A stretch of 64,000 nt of DNA, taken from NCBI RefSeq assembly GCF_963855985.1, contig NC_087091.1, positions 14,948,154 through 15,012,153 of the forward strand. The letters are read 5' to 3'. The notes below the pieces were generated by a model that had not been told where the DNA came from, searched no databases, and worked only from the letters and a program-made list of their open reading frames with translations. A program made the translations under genes and the position numbers. Origin of the DNA: Ostrinia nubilalis. Taxonomy: Eukaryota > Arthropoda > Insecta > Lepidoptera > Crambidae. Positions within the stretch are counted from its first letter, which is position 1. Each line of letters begins with the position of its first letter. Shown piece by piece: positions 11,901 to 22,107 of this stretch.

Positions 11901-14900
11901 CAAACAAAAATATGCCAGTGATTTAAAAATTTTTTAAGAAAAATGCTTAAAATATTTACATATCTCATAAAAAAAAAAAACAAAATACAAAACCAATAAG
12001 TAGGTAATCTTTATTAGTAGCTAATCTGATATCTTTAGGTTCTCTATACGTTCGCAATGTTCTTGTTACGACTCATGCCTAATACCTATAACAGATTGTT
12101 AGATAACTATGCAAAACCCGAAAGTACCGAAAGAACCGGGTTTTGAATTTTTAAAACCCGGTTCTTAAGCTGTCGAAAAAACCCGGGTTTTCCCGGTTCT
12201 TTCGGTTCCGGGATTACCCGGGTACAAACCCTATTTGGCTATCATGTTTATGATGGATACTTTCCATAACTCTGGAAAATGTTGTAATCTCAATATTGCA
12301 TTAAAGAGGATTGTCAGCAGGACGATGCCTTTTCTTGGTAGTTGCTTGAGAACTTCTGCCGTTATAAGATCAAATCCTGGTGCCTTTTTTTGTTTTAAGT
12401 GCATGATAGTTCTCTTGACTTCTATTGCTGTCACAAGTCTCAATGGCGGCGACAGCTGTTGGTCACTGTTTAAAACTTCGTCAATATCCTGCTCTGATTG
12501 TGTATTATCAGGTTCGTTGGGTTTGAATACATTTTTTAGGAAGTTAGCAAATAACTCAGTTTTATCTTGAGGCTTTCGTGACCAGTTGCCGTTAGCTTGT
12601 CTCAGTGGAGGAATGTGTTCTTTTGGCCTTTTCAGTGAGTTGGTCATTTTCCAAAGTGTATAATCCTCTGCTTTGTACGGTGATAGAGTCTTAAGTTTGT
12701 CTTGGAGGGTATTGTTCTCATTTTCTCTTAGCATTTCCTTCAGTTCCTTTTGTATTCTATTAAGGGCTTTCTTATCTTGACGATTCCTGCTGGTGTGCCA
12801 CTGGCGTCGCAGTTTTCTCTTTTCAGCAATCATCTGTCGTATTTCCAGCGTAGTGTCATGGTTTTGTGGTTTAGATGCCATGTGTGGAGTTGATAGCCAT
12901 GCCGCCTTTTGTATTAGGTTAGTGGCATACCACGCAGCGTCATCTATGTCTTCTACCGTTTTTAGAGGTATGCGCAGATTAACATTATCACTCCTATATA
13001 TTCCCTAAAGGACTCCCAGTCAGTTTTATGGTTATACAGGGTCTCTCGTGGTTCTTTCCAGATAACTGTGGTACTCAATGTGCATATCACAGGTGTATGG
13101 TCTGAGGATCCATCTAGGCATGCTTCCACTTTTGTGTATAATCCCGACATCTTTTTAGTGATGAAGAAATCGATGAGATCTGGAGTTTTGTTAGGGTCTG
13201 ATGGCCAGTAAGTTGGTTCTCCTGTAGATAGTACATTGAGGTTACTGCTATCAATTGCCTTTTTTAGCTCTCGGCCCTTTGTCGTCGTCAATCGGGAGCC
13301 CCAGAACGTGTGTTTTGAATTCCAGTCTCCTCCCACAATGAATCTGTCACCAATCGTGTGGAAGAAATCGCTAAACATTTGTTCATCTATGCGATGTCGT
13401 GGGGGACAGTACACAGCAGCCACATTCAGTGAACCCTGCCAGTCATCTACAGATATCATTGCGGCCTGTAAGTGTGCGAAAGTAAAATTCGGTATTACGT
13501 GGTGTCTTATGTGTTCCTTAATTATTACAGCGGCCCCAGCATGTGATGTGCCATCTGGATGGTTAGCATAGTATACATTGTATCCTTTAATTTTAATCAC
13601 TTTCTGGTCAGTCATATGTGTTTCAGAAACCAATAGTATATCTACTTTGTTGTAGTTTATGAATAGCTCTACTTCTTGCTTATTCGGGGATAAGCCATTT
13701 ATGTTCCATGCAGCGATTCTGAGGAATTTTACTTTGTCTGCCGAGCTATTAGTGTCGTTAGGAGACCCATTAAGGTACCTATCTGTTGTATGAGGATATC
13801 GATCTTCTCCGACTGTTTTATTATTATTTGCTCTAGTGAGCTTGTTGACTGAGATTGTACATTCTCTGTTTTTCTGTTCCAGTTGCCGGTATTTGTAGTA
13901 TTGGATACGCTTTCGGCTGGGCGCAGATTGTTTTTTTCCTGGTCATTTTTCGGATGTTGTGTATTGTGTCTGGGGAGTCTTAGCGGAGGGAAATCTTCCA
14001 CTCGAGGTGTAAAGGTGTCTGTGGCTTTTGTCTTGTCTTGTGGGGCTCTTCTAGTCCCAGCTTGAACCATTTTTCGTGAACGGATCTCCTTATAGACTTG
14101 GCAGCCTTTGTAGTTGGCTGGATGATCACCTTGGCAGAGGGCACAGGTAGCGGGCAAGTTCCTATCCTTTTTGTGGCAGTCAGTAGTTTTGTGTCCTTGT
14201 GCGCATTTAACACACCTGTATGGACGCATACAGTTGTTTTTGGTATGTCCATATTGTTGACACCTGGTACACTGTGGTATGTCAGTTGATTTCCTTGGAT
14301 CTTCTATTGTGACTCTCGTGTGGAATATAGTTTCAATATTTTTTATCTCCGGGTTGTTAGGACTCGGTTCAACATTGACGAAGAACATGTTTAAGGGCTT
14401 TTTATTTTTTCGTGATATTGCACAGATTATTTCACCTCGTACCCTGTTCCCTGTTTTTTCTATTGCTTCTATTATAGCTGATTTAGGGGTTGTGTGATGT
14501 AGGTTTTTTATTACAGTTCGGTAGCATTTATTTTGCTTCTGTGTGAATGTATGACCGATGAGGCCATTATTCCGGATGAGTTCTATTAAGTCCTTATATG
14601 TTTCAGTTGACTGAGTCATCACTCTTAGCTGATCCCTATTAATGATTTTATAAGAGTAGCTGTCACTAGGTATTGTTTCATTTAATAGCTCCGTTAATTT
14701 TGTTAGGTCTTCAATGCCATATAATATTATCGGTGGTGGTTTGCTAATTTTTTTGGTATTATTGGATGGATTTTCTTTTGTCTCCTCGGTTAGATCTATA
14801 GGAAGCCCGCTGTATCTGTTGGAGGTGGTGATTCCTTTTGGTGTCCCATGATTTACTTTTTTAGTTTGTGTTGGACTGTTGGACATTCTTTTCCTTTTGG

Positions 14901-17900
14901 GGTTGCGGTCAGTAGGTACTCTTTGCCAAGAGGGAGGGCAAACTTTGTTGACACAATCATCTTCAATTTCTGTGGCTGAGTCAGTGGTCTTGATGTTTCC
15001 CAGTGAAGCCGATCTCGGTCTTGTGATGAATAGGCTTGGATGGAATGCCTGTTGGGTTAGTTTTTTTGCAGTGCTACCAGAAGCATTCACCGTCACGGGA
15101 GCCTGGTCGCCCACTCCCGCGCAGTCTTCGGTAACATATTTCCCACTCGCTGGCCCGGGTACCAACGAGCGCCGGGGGTTAGCCGGATCGCATGACAAAA
15201 CAGTATTCGTATCGCTCATTTTTCATATTTCAAAGTGGGGCATACGCATGTCGCTTTCCCAAGGCGACATGGCCACACTTTCAGGGGGGATTTAGTCCTC
15301 CTTGGCTTGTGGTTCACCAGTGGTCAGGTTAGTTAACCGCCGCCTGTTGCTCGGCGTTGTTGCCCATTTGGCACCACCCGGGGGGCACGTGTAGGGTGGG
15401 CCTAGGAGAAGGTGGTAAGTCCTACGGACGCGGGCAACATTACCCCTAATTAATTGTTTATGGTTTGACCTTAAAAAAGTTCTAGATAAACGTCATATTT
15501 GCACATCTACTGCAATAACTAGACATTTAATAAATAATTAAATCAGATAATAAATATTTATCGAATGTTTGTCAAATATGTATATTTTTATCAGTATTTC
15601 CAATAGGAAAATTTAAGAGTAATTCATTATTTTAGGCTGACGAGATGTATAGTTAATTAAGGCTATTTTATCATTAATGCCCATCCAATTAAAGAGAAAC
15701 CAACCATTAACGAGTAGATTAGAAGCCCTGCTATTAGCAGGAAGGAACTCGATGCGTTTAGCATCTATTGTACAACAAACATTATCCTATAATTCATTTT
15801 TGAAATGTTTCTAGTTGTACTGATAACTGTAGTGTACACTAATAGATCTTTTGAGTAACACTAAAGTAATGTTAGATTTACTTGGAGGCTTAAGGCTCAA
15901 ACTTACACACATTCTAGTCTAAAATACTTTCAATTTCAATGTTCAAACATACCTACATGCTTAAATCTTCTGATGTCAATTCATACTAGTCGTTGTTTCA
16001 AAGTACGGGTTATAATAATTAATTCATCATTCAAATTAGAAACTAACTTACAGCTAAAAAAAACGTCTCGACAACTTTCCATTTTTTGCAGTCTGACCAC
16101 TTTCGGCTTGTATGACTCAATCATTTCAGTCAGATTACAAATCTATATTGTACATAGGATAAGTTCACATTGAACATGCCCCTCACATTTTCCCCGCGTA
16201 AAAATCATACAAGGGAATTCTATACCACTTCTCTAAGCAACCTTCATGGTAGGCTTTCATTGGAGGGCAAACTGTAGGTCCTGGTTGCACACAGGAGTTG
16301 CAGTGGTAGTAAAGGCACGTGGCATTACGTCCGTATGCACAAACGATGCTTGCTTAAGTAAAGCCGCAAATCGAACGTACAGCGTTGAATAGAGCTCTGA
16401 TTCGTTCGTGTGTCACCCTGTGCGTCCACGCGCACTTTGAGACTTCATACACCTACATAGTAATGTTTGTTAATACGGGCGTTAGTCCCGTTTCTACCAC
16501 TTCCGAACCCTGCAGGCTCGACAATTACCAAAATTAACAAACCACTCGTCCTCAGGTGCACGTGATCTTCAGCTACAAAGGCAAGAACCACCTCATCAAG
16601 AAGGACATCCGCTGCAAGGACGACATCTACACCCACTTGTACACGCTGATCGTGAAGCCCGACAACACCTATGAAGTCCTCATCGACAACGAGAAGGTCG
16701 AGTCTGGTGACTTGGAAGCCGACTGGGACTTCCTCCCGCCTAAGAAGATCAAGGTTGGTATCTAATTTCTTTTTTTGCAGGATATTTGGATAGATAGCTT
16801 CCCCAACCCAGTCATTGTGGGGAGTGAAGATCTCTCCCAATAAATTACAGAAGTCTGTCTCCTACAGTGGAGATACAAACAATCTGATAATGATGATAAT
16901 AATATGGTTAGATATACAATATCTTTGCTCATTTCAAATGCATAATCTAGTTTCACTTTCTATTGTCTAGTTTAATAGGCGAAATTGATTTCAATTCATA
17001 TTTGCATTATATTGCTACAACACATGTTTTTCGTGTCTAAATGGAATTAAAGTAACTGAATTGTACATACTGATATTGCTACGACGTATACGTATATTTA
17101 TATCTTTAGAATCGAGTAAAAAAACTGTTAGATAGGTAAAATTACAGCTATATTTACAGCCTCTAACATGGGTTTAGTTAGCATCATACTTTTTAAACCA
17201 TTATTATAAAATGTATCCTGCAATGACCACACAAAAAGCTGTACTTACACAGATAAGGGTAATCGAACCACACCATCATCTAACCCCAAACCTATCCCCA
17301 GGACCCCGAAGCCAAGAAGCCCGAAGACTGGGACGACCGCGCCACCATCCCTGACCCCGACGACACCAAGCCCGAGGACTGGGACAAGCCAGAACACATC
17401 CCCGACCCCGACGCGGCCAAGCCTGACGACTGGGACGATGAGATGGACGGCGAATGGGAACCTCCCATGATCGACAACCCAGAGTACAAGGGCGTGTGGG
17501 CTCCTAAACAGGTAAGGAGATTTATTTAACGCTATCGCGTAACGGTTGCGATTTTTATTTTCTTAGCAACCCTGATAGGTGTTATATTTTTCTAGTCTAT
17601 GTCGCAGCAAGGAAATACTGCACCCGATAGTTAAAAAGGAGTGCGCATTAACATTTTTTTCGGTTATTTGAAACTTTTTTATCTCTATTTTGACTCTCTT
17701 TTTACTACCGATTTTGAGAAAATTCTAAGGATACCACAAAGTAAAAGTGCTTATTTCTGACGTCTTCTTACTGAAAATGTTACTTTATCGGAGCAGTAGT
17801 TAGTTAGGCTTAGGACGATATATTAAGTACTCATGCCCTAAAAAGCTGTTTATTGAACTTCCCGAGATTTCGCGCCTACGTCACAGACGTGTCAAATTAA

Positions 17901-20900
17901 CGCCGGCGCGCTAATACGGCCCGCGCGCCTGGTTTGTTCACCCCGGTAACGGTTGTTGACGTTACTATAAAGGCGACATTACACAAGTTCCGGTCAACGG
18001 CCTAGGTACTCGTTACTCACACGTTTCAATAAAAAGTCCACGCTTTCATTTTTTCAAATAAAGAAATATTTGCAAGTCATGAAATATCTTTGTCTTCAGT
18101 TTCTCGCGTAAGCAAGGAGTTATTTTTAGTCAAACAAAGAAGATACATTTCGGTCTTCTTCCTTATTTCCGGAGCATTTATTATGTTACTAGTTTTTGCG
18201 CGCGGCTTCGTCTGCGTCTCACTTTCAAAATGTGGGATAATAACTAACTATCCTATGTGTATTTCTCATTGATAAATTATATACCTTTCTCACGAATCAT
18301 TCTATTTGTTGATGAAAATCGCATGAAAAACATTAGGTACAGCATTTTACCAGAACACAAATGCCTGTATTTAGACTTGCAGTACTATACCAGAATACAA
18401 AGGCCCGTATTTAGACTTGCAGCATTTTACCAGAACACAAAAGCCCGTATTTCGCCTTACAGCATTTTACCCAAACCGTTCATCTTTCCAGATCGACAAC
18501 CCTGCGTACAAAGGCCCCTGGATCCACCCAGAGATCGACAACCCTGAATACACGCCTGACGCGAACTTGTACAAGCGGGATGAGCTTTGCGCGGTCGGTT
18601 TAGACCTGTGGCAGGTCAAGTCTGGAACCATCTTCGACAACTTCCTGTTCACAGACGACCCTGAAGCCGCTAAGGAGAGGGGAGAACAACTCAAGAAGAC
18701 TTTGGTAAGTAATCAATAAAGAGGACTATTATTTGAAAAAAAAAAACTGTGAGGTCTTTTTTCAACACTGGCCAGTTCCAAAACTTTTGATGAAAAAAAG
18801 CTAAAGTATTTGCTATTGATTATTTTTAAAAAACTGTCAGATTAGTTTTCCACACTGGCCAGTTTCAAAACTTTGAGGGAAAAAAATGCTAATGTATTTG
18901 CTAAAATGGTGATAATTTGACTTGAGTTACCTATCGCTATCCAATGAGGAATGTATCTTTAAGAAAAAAAAACAAGTTTCTGCTATTATTGTTAGGTCAT
19001 TGTACAGATAATGGCATATCAGGCTAAACACGTATTCTATGGATTTTTATTTAGACTGATTTGGATAGAAACTCAATGTAATGAAATCAACAAATAATAA
19101 TATCATTGTAGTTTTTGTCTGCATAGAATCACTTGCCAATATCAATCATAGTGATAATGATGTCATCATTAAAACAACGACTTTTAAATCAATTACTTCA
19201 CCTAAAGCTGCATCTTTATTAATCCATTTGTGTTAAGTGTATGAAAATAAATGATATATCTATCTAAAGTATTACCCCTTCAAGCCCCGCGAATCGAGAC
19301 AAGAGAAATCAATAGTTACAAGGTCTTTTCCGACCGCTTAGGGTTTGATGGGTTAAGTAATTTAAAAATGAAATTGCTTCACTGATATCTTTCTTCTTTT
19401 TGTTGATGTACCTACTTCTGTTTTTTCGCCACTGAGGGCACTGTCCCGCCAATGTCACGTGCGCTGTGCGCAGCTCACTGTTATCCTTATTCCTATCATA
19501 ACAAGTTTGACAATGACTGAGTTTGTTCCGGCGTTTCTTCTTAGCACTTATAGCCATAATATTTGTCTCAAAGCGCTGGTAGAGCCCCAAAAGATAAGGA
19601 GACATATAAAGTGCCCCTTAAGAGTAGGCGCACACCGTTGATTTTTCGTCGGCCGATAGTTTAGTCGGGCAGTTGATCAGTATGGGCATGTATGGGAGTG
19701 CGCACACTACGCCGATTCGATTTGGCCGATTCTTCATACAATTTGAAATCGGGCACAACTATCGGCCAACTAAAAATCAACGGTGTGCGCCTACTCTAAG
19801 GGCTACTTTTTTATTTACTGTATTTTGACGTTCGCAAGTGGTCTAAATTGAATAAATTATTTTTTATTTGATTTGAATTACTAAACAAATATTTTATCTT
19901 TAGGAAGGAGAGAAGAAGATGAAGAGTCAGCAGGACGAGGCTGAGAGAGAGAAAGAGAAAGCAGAGAAGCCTGATGATGAAGACGACGAGGACCTCGACG
20001 ACGAGGCGGGAGACGCCGCGCCTGTGGTACGTACAATATAAATCATCATCATCATTTCAGCCACAGGACGTCCACTGAAAGAAAGAAAGAAAGATACATT
20101 TATTACAATGGACATCACACAAATACAGGCAATTACATAGACATGACAGTGGCACATAATAATAAAAGAAGAAAAAATAAAAACAAGAGTAAACTGAGCA
20201 GTGCCACCCATTCCCCAACAAGATGCCCACTGCAACGGGACCCCACTCAGCATATGCCGTGGCCCACGGTGACGAAGGCCACGGCGCTGGTTTTCAGTGT
20301 GCCCCATGCAGAGTGAGGGTCACGGACCATTGCTGCATAATAGTACTGCTGAATAGGCCTTCCCCAATGTTTTCCACATCGGTTGGTAAAAAAAAGTGGT
20401 TGCCGTATGTCACCTAGCATGACCTTGCTAGGTCTCCAATGATTTCCATAATGACCGGTTGGTAGCGGCCTGCATCCAGCGTCTTCCTGCTACCATTGAG
20501 TTCGTCGGTCCACCTTGTGGGTGGACGTCCCACGCTGCGTTTTCCGGCACGTGGCCTCCACTCCAGAACTTTGCTGCCCCATCGGCCGTTAGTTCTGCGT
20601 ACTATGTGCCTTGCCCATTGCCACTTCAGCTTAATAAAATTGGTTTCCTAACCCCAAGTCTAAATTTTTATTTAATTAATTGGCAATTTTTAACAATATT
20701 TTTGGAGCCAATAGTTTACAAAAATCCCGCGGAAATTGTTATTTCGTTTAATTGGAAATACAGAATACAGATGTGAGTGTGGATCTGTAAGCAATTTCAG
20801 CCAAAAATATCTATGGCACAAATCTTTGTTGTGACAAATGAGTTGACTGATTTTAAAGTTCACTGAACTCTCTTTTTGTCTTTATAAAGTTCAATAGTTT

Positions 20901-21073
20901 CCTTTACGCAACCATGCAAATATGATTTCATTTCCATATTCTGCCGTGCTATTTACAACAGTCTTAAGAAAAAAGTTCAATGACTGATCACATTGTCTGT
21001 TATTATTTATTTATTGTCTATGATTTCTAACACAAACTTCTTTTGTCCACAGGAGGAGCACGATGAGCTGTAA
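6813..21073 (+). CDS. CALR: Calreticulin, complete, eight exons
   Basis: Exons: 6813-6900, 7053-7157, 7460-7695, 16556-16753, 17302-17511, 18492-18704, 19904-20026 and 21053-21073, encoding 397 residues, the usual length for insect calreticulin. It is an ER lumenal lectin chaperone and calcium-binding protein. Residues 1-19 are a hydrophobic signal peptide ([19 protein letters not shown]). Family signature 1 ([16 protein letters not shown]) is at residues 98-113 and signature 2 (IMFGPDICG) at 130-138. Exon 5 carries three P-domain A-type repeats (IPDPD...KP-DWD), and exons 5-6 carry the B-type repeats (IDNP-Y-G-W). The exon 7 tail is rich in Asp and Glu for low-affinity calcium binding. The protein ends HDEL, the ER retrieval signal. 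All junctions keep frame. An internal KRDEL stretch in exon 6 ([10 protein letters not shown]) is at a conserved structural position and should not act as a retrieval signal. Intron 3 is expanded to 8.9 kb by transposons. Confidence 0.97.
7696..8906. other. Calreticulin intron 3, left part
   Basis: AT-rich intron sequence between exon 3 and the Jockey insertion. No coding sequence, inverted repeat or recognisable element was seen. Confidence 0.6.
10411..10630. repeat. Foldback MITE inside the hAT element
   Basis: Ends TCAATGAGGGCTATCGTTTT (10411-10430) and its inverted partner ending at 10630. Inside, AGCGCTCACCAGTT and the block ACAGGACCTTACTCTACAGT recur in direct and inverted orientation, giving a compound hairpin. 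No coding sequence. Confidence 0.75.
10751..11903 (-). mobile_element. 5'-truncated RTE-type LINE inside the hAT element
   Basis: Flanked by a 10-bp duplication ACAAAAATAT at 10741-10750 and 11904-11913, with a CAT repeat tail at 10751-10765. On the minus strand it encodes the C-terminal half of an RTE reverse transcriptase in several frames: [25 protein letters not shown]-like remnant, [11 protein letters not shown], then [37 protein letters not shown] and YVQQ. It contains a 32-bp-arm palindrome (11018-11085) that inverts part of its own coding sequence. Frameshifts make it a dead copy. Confidence 0.85.
13729..15219 (-). CDS. Jockey ORF1 Gag-like nucleic-acid-binding protein
   Basis: An intact open frame of 496 codons starting ATG ([10 protein letters not shown]). 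Three zinc knuckles follow in order: C317-C320-H325-C330, C336-C339-H343-C348 and C359-C362-H366-C373, preceded by the PRE-type region common to Jockey Gag proteins ([12 protein letters not shown] to about residue 300). The C-terminal 40 residues ([20 protein letters not shown]) look like a short coiled coil. This protein packages LINE RNA and takes it to the nucleus in related elements. The stop overlaps the beginning of ORF2. Intactness suggests a fairly recent insertion. Confidence 0.9.
   Translation of the reverse strand: MSDTNTVLSCDPANPRRSLVPGPASGKYVTEDCAGVGDQAPVTVNASGSTAKKLTQQAFHPSLFITRPRSASLGNIKTTDSATEIEDDCVNKVCPPSWQRVPTDRNPKRKRMSNSPTQTKKVNHGTPKGITTSNRYSGLPIDLTEETKENPSNNTKKISKPPPIILYGIEDLTKLTELLNETIPSDSYSYKIINRDQLRVMTQSTETYKDLIELIRNNGLIGHTFTQKQNKCYRTVIKNLHHTTPKSAIIEAIEKTGNRVRGEIICAISRKNKKPLNMFFVNVEPSPNNPEIKNIETIFHTRVTIEDPRKSTDIPQCTRCQQYGHTKNNCMRPYRCVKCAQGHKTTDCHKKDRNLPATCALCQGDHPANYKGCQVYKEIRSRKMVQAGTRRAPQDKTKATDTFTPRVEDFPPLRLPRHNTQHPKNDQEKNNLRPAESVSNTTNTGNWNRKTENVQSQSTSSLEQIIIKQSEKIDILIQQIGTLMGLLTTLIARQTK
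15467..16182. other. Calreticulin intron 3, right part
   Basis: AT-rich sequence between the Jockey insertion and the Cys-rich fragment at 16183. A 66-codon open frame at 15973-16173 shows no domain or coding bias. No repeat recognised. Confidence 0.5.
16183..16353 (-). pseudogene. Six-cysteine coding fragment, piggyBac-like C-terminus?
   Basis: A short minus-strand open frame (57 codons to a TGA at 16183-16185) without a start codon. It reads [18 protein letters not shown], then [18 protein letters not shown] and [17 protein letters not shown]. Six cysteines are spaced 7, 4, 2, 7 and 9 residues apart. The pattern of CxxC-type pairs followed by an aromatic-His motif resembles the Cys-rich zinc-binding tail of piggyBac-family transposases, but the spacing is not a textbook match. 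The upstream side is cut by a MITE (16337-16443) that ends next to exon 4 of calreticulin. It may be a transposase remnant or a broken exon of an unrelated gene. It is antisense to calreticulin. Confidence 0.4.
16337..16443. repeat. MITE family with CACCCTGTGCGTCCACGCG core, copy 1
   Basis: AAACGATGCTTGCTTAAGTA, GCGTTGAATAGAGCTCTGAT and GTGTGTCACCCTGTGCGTCC occur here and, reverse-complemented, at 35158-35287; a third partial copy is at 37630-37708. It ends about 110 bp before calreticulin exon 4. The inverted-repeat ends are not complete in this copy. Confidence 0.65.
18339..18477 (+). repeat. 40-bp tandem repeat against calreticulin exon 6 acceptor
   Basis: Three full units and part of a fourth of a 40-bp repeat (CAGCATTTTACCAGAACACA then a CCCGTATTT block and an ACTTG end) start near 18339, 18380, 18420 and 18460 and stop 14 bp before the exon 6 acceptor at 18491. 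Each unit boundary ends in TTGCAG or TTACAG, so the array is also a row of acceptor-like sites. The pseudo-acceptor at 18421-18422 would add exactly 23 codons in frame with no stop. Confidence 0.85.
19615..19802. repeat. Foldback MITE in calreticulin intron 6
   Basis: Left arm AGAGTAGGCGCACACCGTTG then ATTTTTCGTCGGCCGATAGT, mirrored by the right arm AACTATCGGCCAACTAAAAA then TCAACGGTGTGCGCCTACTC. Arms of about 45 bp; the centre contains inverted TCGGCCGAT-like words. No coding sequence. Confidence 0.85.
20041..20640 (-). mobile_element. RTE tail in calreticulin intron 7, split by another insertion
   Basis: The CATCATCATCATTTCAGCCA start (minus-strand 3' end) is followed by the antisense RTE tail, interrupted at 20078 and resumed at about 20342 (CTGCTGAATAGGCCTTCCCC). 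It continues with the reverse complement of the PTRWTDD / RWGRK coding tail to about 20640. Same family as 10751-11903 and 61310-61425. Confidence 0.75.
20079..20341 (-). mobile_element. Unidentified retroelement nested in the RTE tail
   Basis: Starts with AAAGAAAGAAAGAAAG and GATACATTTATTACAATGG, as expected for the 3' end of a minus-strand LINE with a (CTTT)n tail, and ends at TAGTACTG before the RTE sequence resumes. The short word ACTG is on both sides. A related tail is at 3600-3745. It has no surviving reading frame that I recognise. Confidence 0.45.
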
Positions 21074-21625
21074 ACATGACAAGTGTCAGAGACAATATAC
21101 CCTCGGGTAGTGTGTGTGGGGCCGTGCATTAACATAGCAATGTTAGGATCATCTTTAGTTTGTGCGCAGAATTGTGTGTTCCAGTCTTTATTTATGGGGC
21201 GTTTGCTCGAAATATTCCATGTCGGACCTGTTATGTCTGAGCACTGATGTGTGTACATATTGATAGGGCGCTCAATGATGTGGCTGGTCTGTACCGTCTC
21301 AGACCGTTGTGACGTAGCACGAACAAACGTTGTGAACGCTGTCTCGATAGATGTCGCTGTTCGCTATTTTTGGTTGTGCTACGTGCATTTTCCTTACAAG
21401 TACCGATCTGAGAGTGTGACCAGTCGCGTCGTGTTTTTATTATATTTGAAGTTGTTTTGCGGCACTGTGTGTCGCGTAGTGATCGGGTTTGTTTTACAGT
21501 GTGAGTGCTTAGCCTAATGTTTTGTATGTATTCGACTGATATTGTAAAACGAATCGCAATGTATGATTTCTCATTTATGTTGTAAAATGAGTCTGATTAA
21601 ATTAATATATAATTGAAATAACTTG
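21074..21625 (+). other. Calreticulin 3' UTR
   Basis: Sequence after the HDEL stop, about 550 bp, moderately GU-rich in RNA terms, with an ATTAAA near 21596 followed by a GTTTTCTTT stretch; AATAAA occurs later at about 21667. The exact cleavage site cannot be chosen from sequence alone. Open frames here are unrelated to any known protein. Confidence 0.5.
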
Positions 21626-22107
21626 TTTTCTTTATTACTTCTGTCGTTTTAACAGCTGGATAGGGCAAATAAAAATCTATGTATTAACTAATTATAATAC
21701 ATATTTTATTTTCACATATTCATAGGTTTGTTCTCATTGTCAGGCCATTTTATTGTCAATTCTTTCCTCATTTATTGCCGAAGACTGCAAGAAAAAGAAA
21801 ATTAAATGAAATCATCATCTTACTATAGTTCACGCAACGAAAGTTGAGGCTTTGAACACAAACACCACTTTTAAAAATCTATCGAATACACTAGGTACCT
21901 CACTGTTGTTTTAAGTAATGTCTGCAAACAAGACAGCTTTTGTCAGTCCGACTACTGACGTCTTGCCAGGGCAGCAGATACAATTCTTGGGTTGATGGCC
22001 TCAACTCTCGTTGCGCGACCTATACATTGGAGAGGAGATGAGTATGTATTGGTTATTTTCTAGATAGATGACTGCATTCCAACTTTACTTCGTCTGTATT
22101 TAAGCCT

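Larger units (their letters stand above)
10162..12233. mobile_element. Non-autonomous hAT-like transposon inside Jockey ORF2
   Basis: Element ends are TAGGGAATGCAGAA on the left and TAGGGTTTGTACCC (reverse complement of the right end), flanked by an 8-bp direct duplication TTTGGCTA at 10154-10161 and 12234-12241. Eight-bp duplications and TAGGG ends are typical of hAT elements. Both ends carry many GGTTCTTTCGGTTCC / AACCGGG subterminal motifs, also a hAT trait. No hAT transposase is visible; the interior is filled by a foldback MITE (10411-10630) and an RTE fragment (10751-11903). Confidence 0.85.
9064..13720 (-). pseudogene. Jockey ORF2 endonuclease/reverse transcriptase, broken
   Basis: The frame opens near 13720 overlapping the ORF1 stop ([20 protein letters not shown]). 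The APE-type endonuclease shows [20 protein letters not shown] and SSDHTPV. A one-base frameshift near 12990-13000 moves the frame; it continues to the RT start, where [20 protein letters not shown] is visible. A hAT element splits the gene at 12234 inside the IAKPGKPP motif. RT resumes at 10161: [52 protein letters not shown] and the catalytic YADD (9644-9655). Near 9380 an internal deletion of roughly 20-25 codons shifts the frame again; the tail resumes as [14 protein letters not shown] and stops at 9064. Confidence 0.88.
8922..15451 (-). mobile_element. Full-length Jockey-clade LINE, interrupted by a hAT element
   Basis: A minus-strand non-LTR retrotransposon running from a 5' UTR near 15451 to a poly(A) tail seen as a T run at 8922-8949. 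It is bounded by a 15-bp target duplication AATTGTTTATGGTTT at 8907-8921 and 15452-15466 (the left copy merges with the T run). ORF1 (13729-15219) encodes a Gag-like protein with three CCHC knuckles; ORF2 encodes an endonuclease and reverse transcriptase. Subtracting the hAT insertion leaves about 4.45 kb, normal for an intact Jockey. Presence of the 5' UTR and an exact duplication argue that it landed complete. It is now inactive: ORF2 has a hAT insertion, a frameshift and an internal deletion. It is oriented opposite to calreticulin. Confidence 0.93.

Noticed and set aside
13236..13571. Plus-strand frames within the Jockey element (also 14879-15295)
   Set aside because: Antisense shadows of ORF1 and ORF2.
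17292..17489. 65-codon minus-strand Ser-rich frame
   Set aside because: Antisense shadow of calreticulin exon 5, whose P-domain repeats create the repeated pattern.
20223..20417. Short plus-strand frame near a GC-rich block
   Set aside because: Falls inside nested retroelement sequence and has no coding signal.
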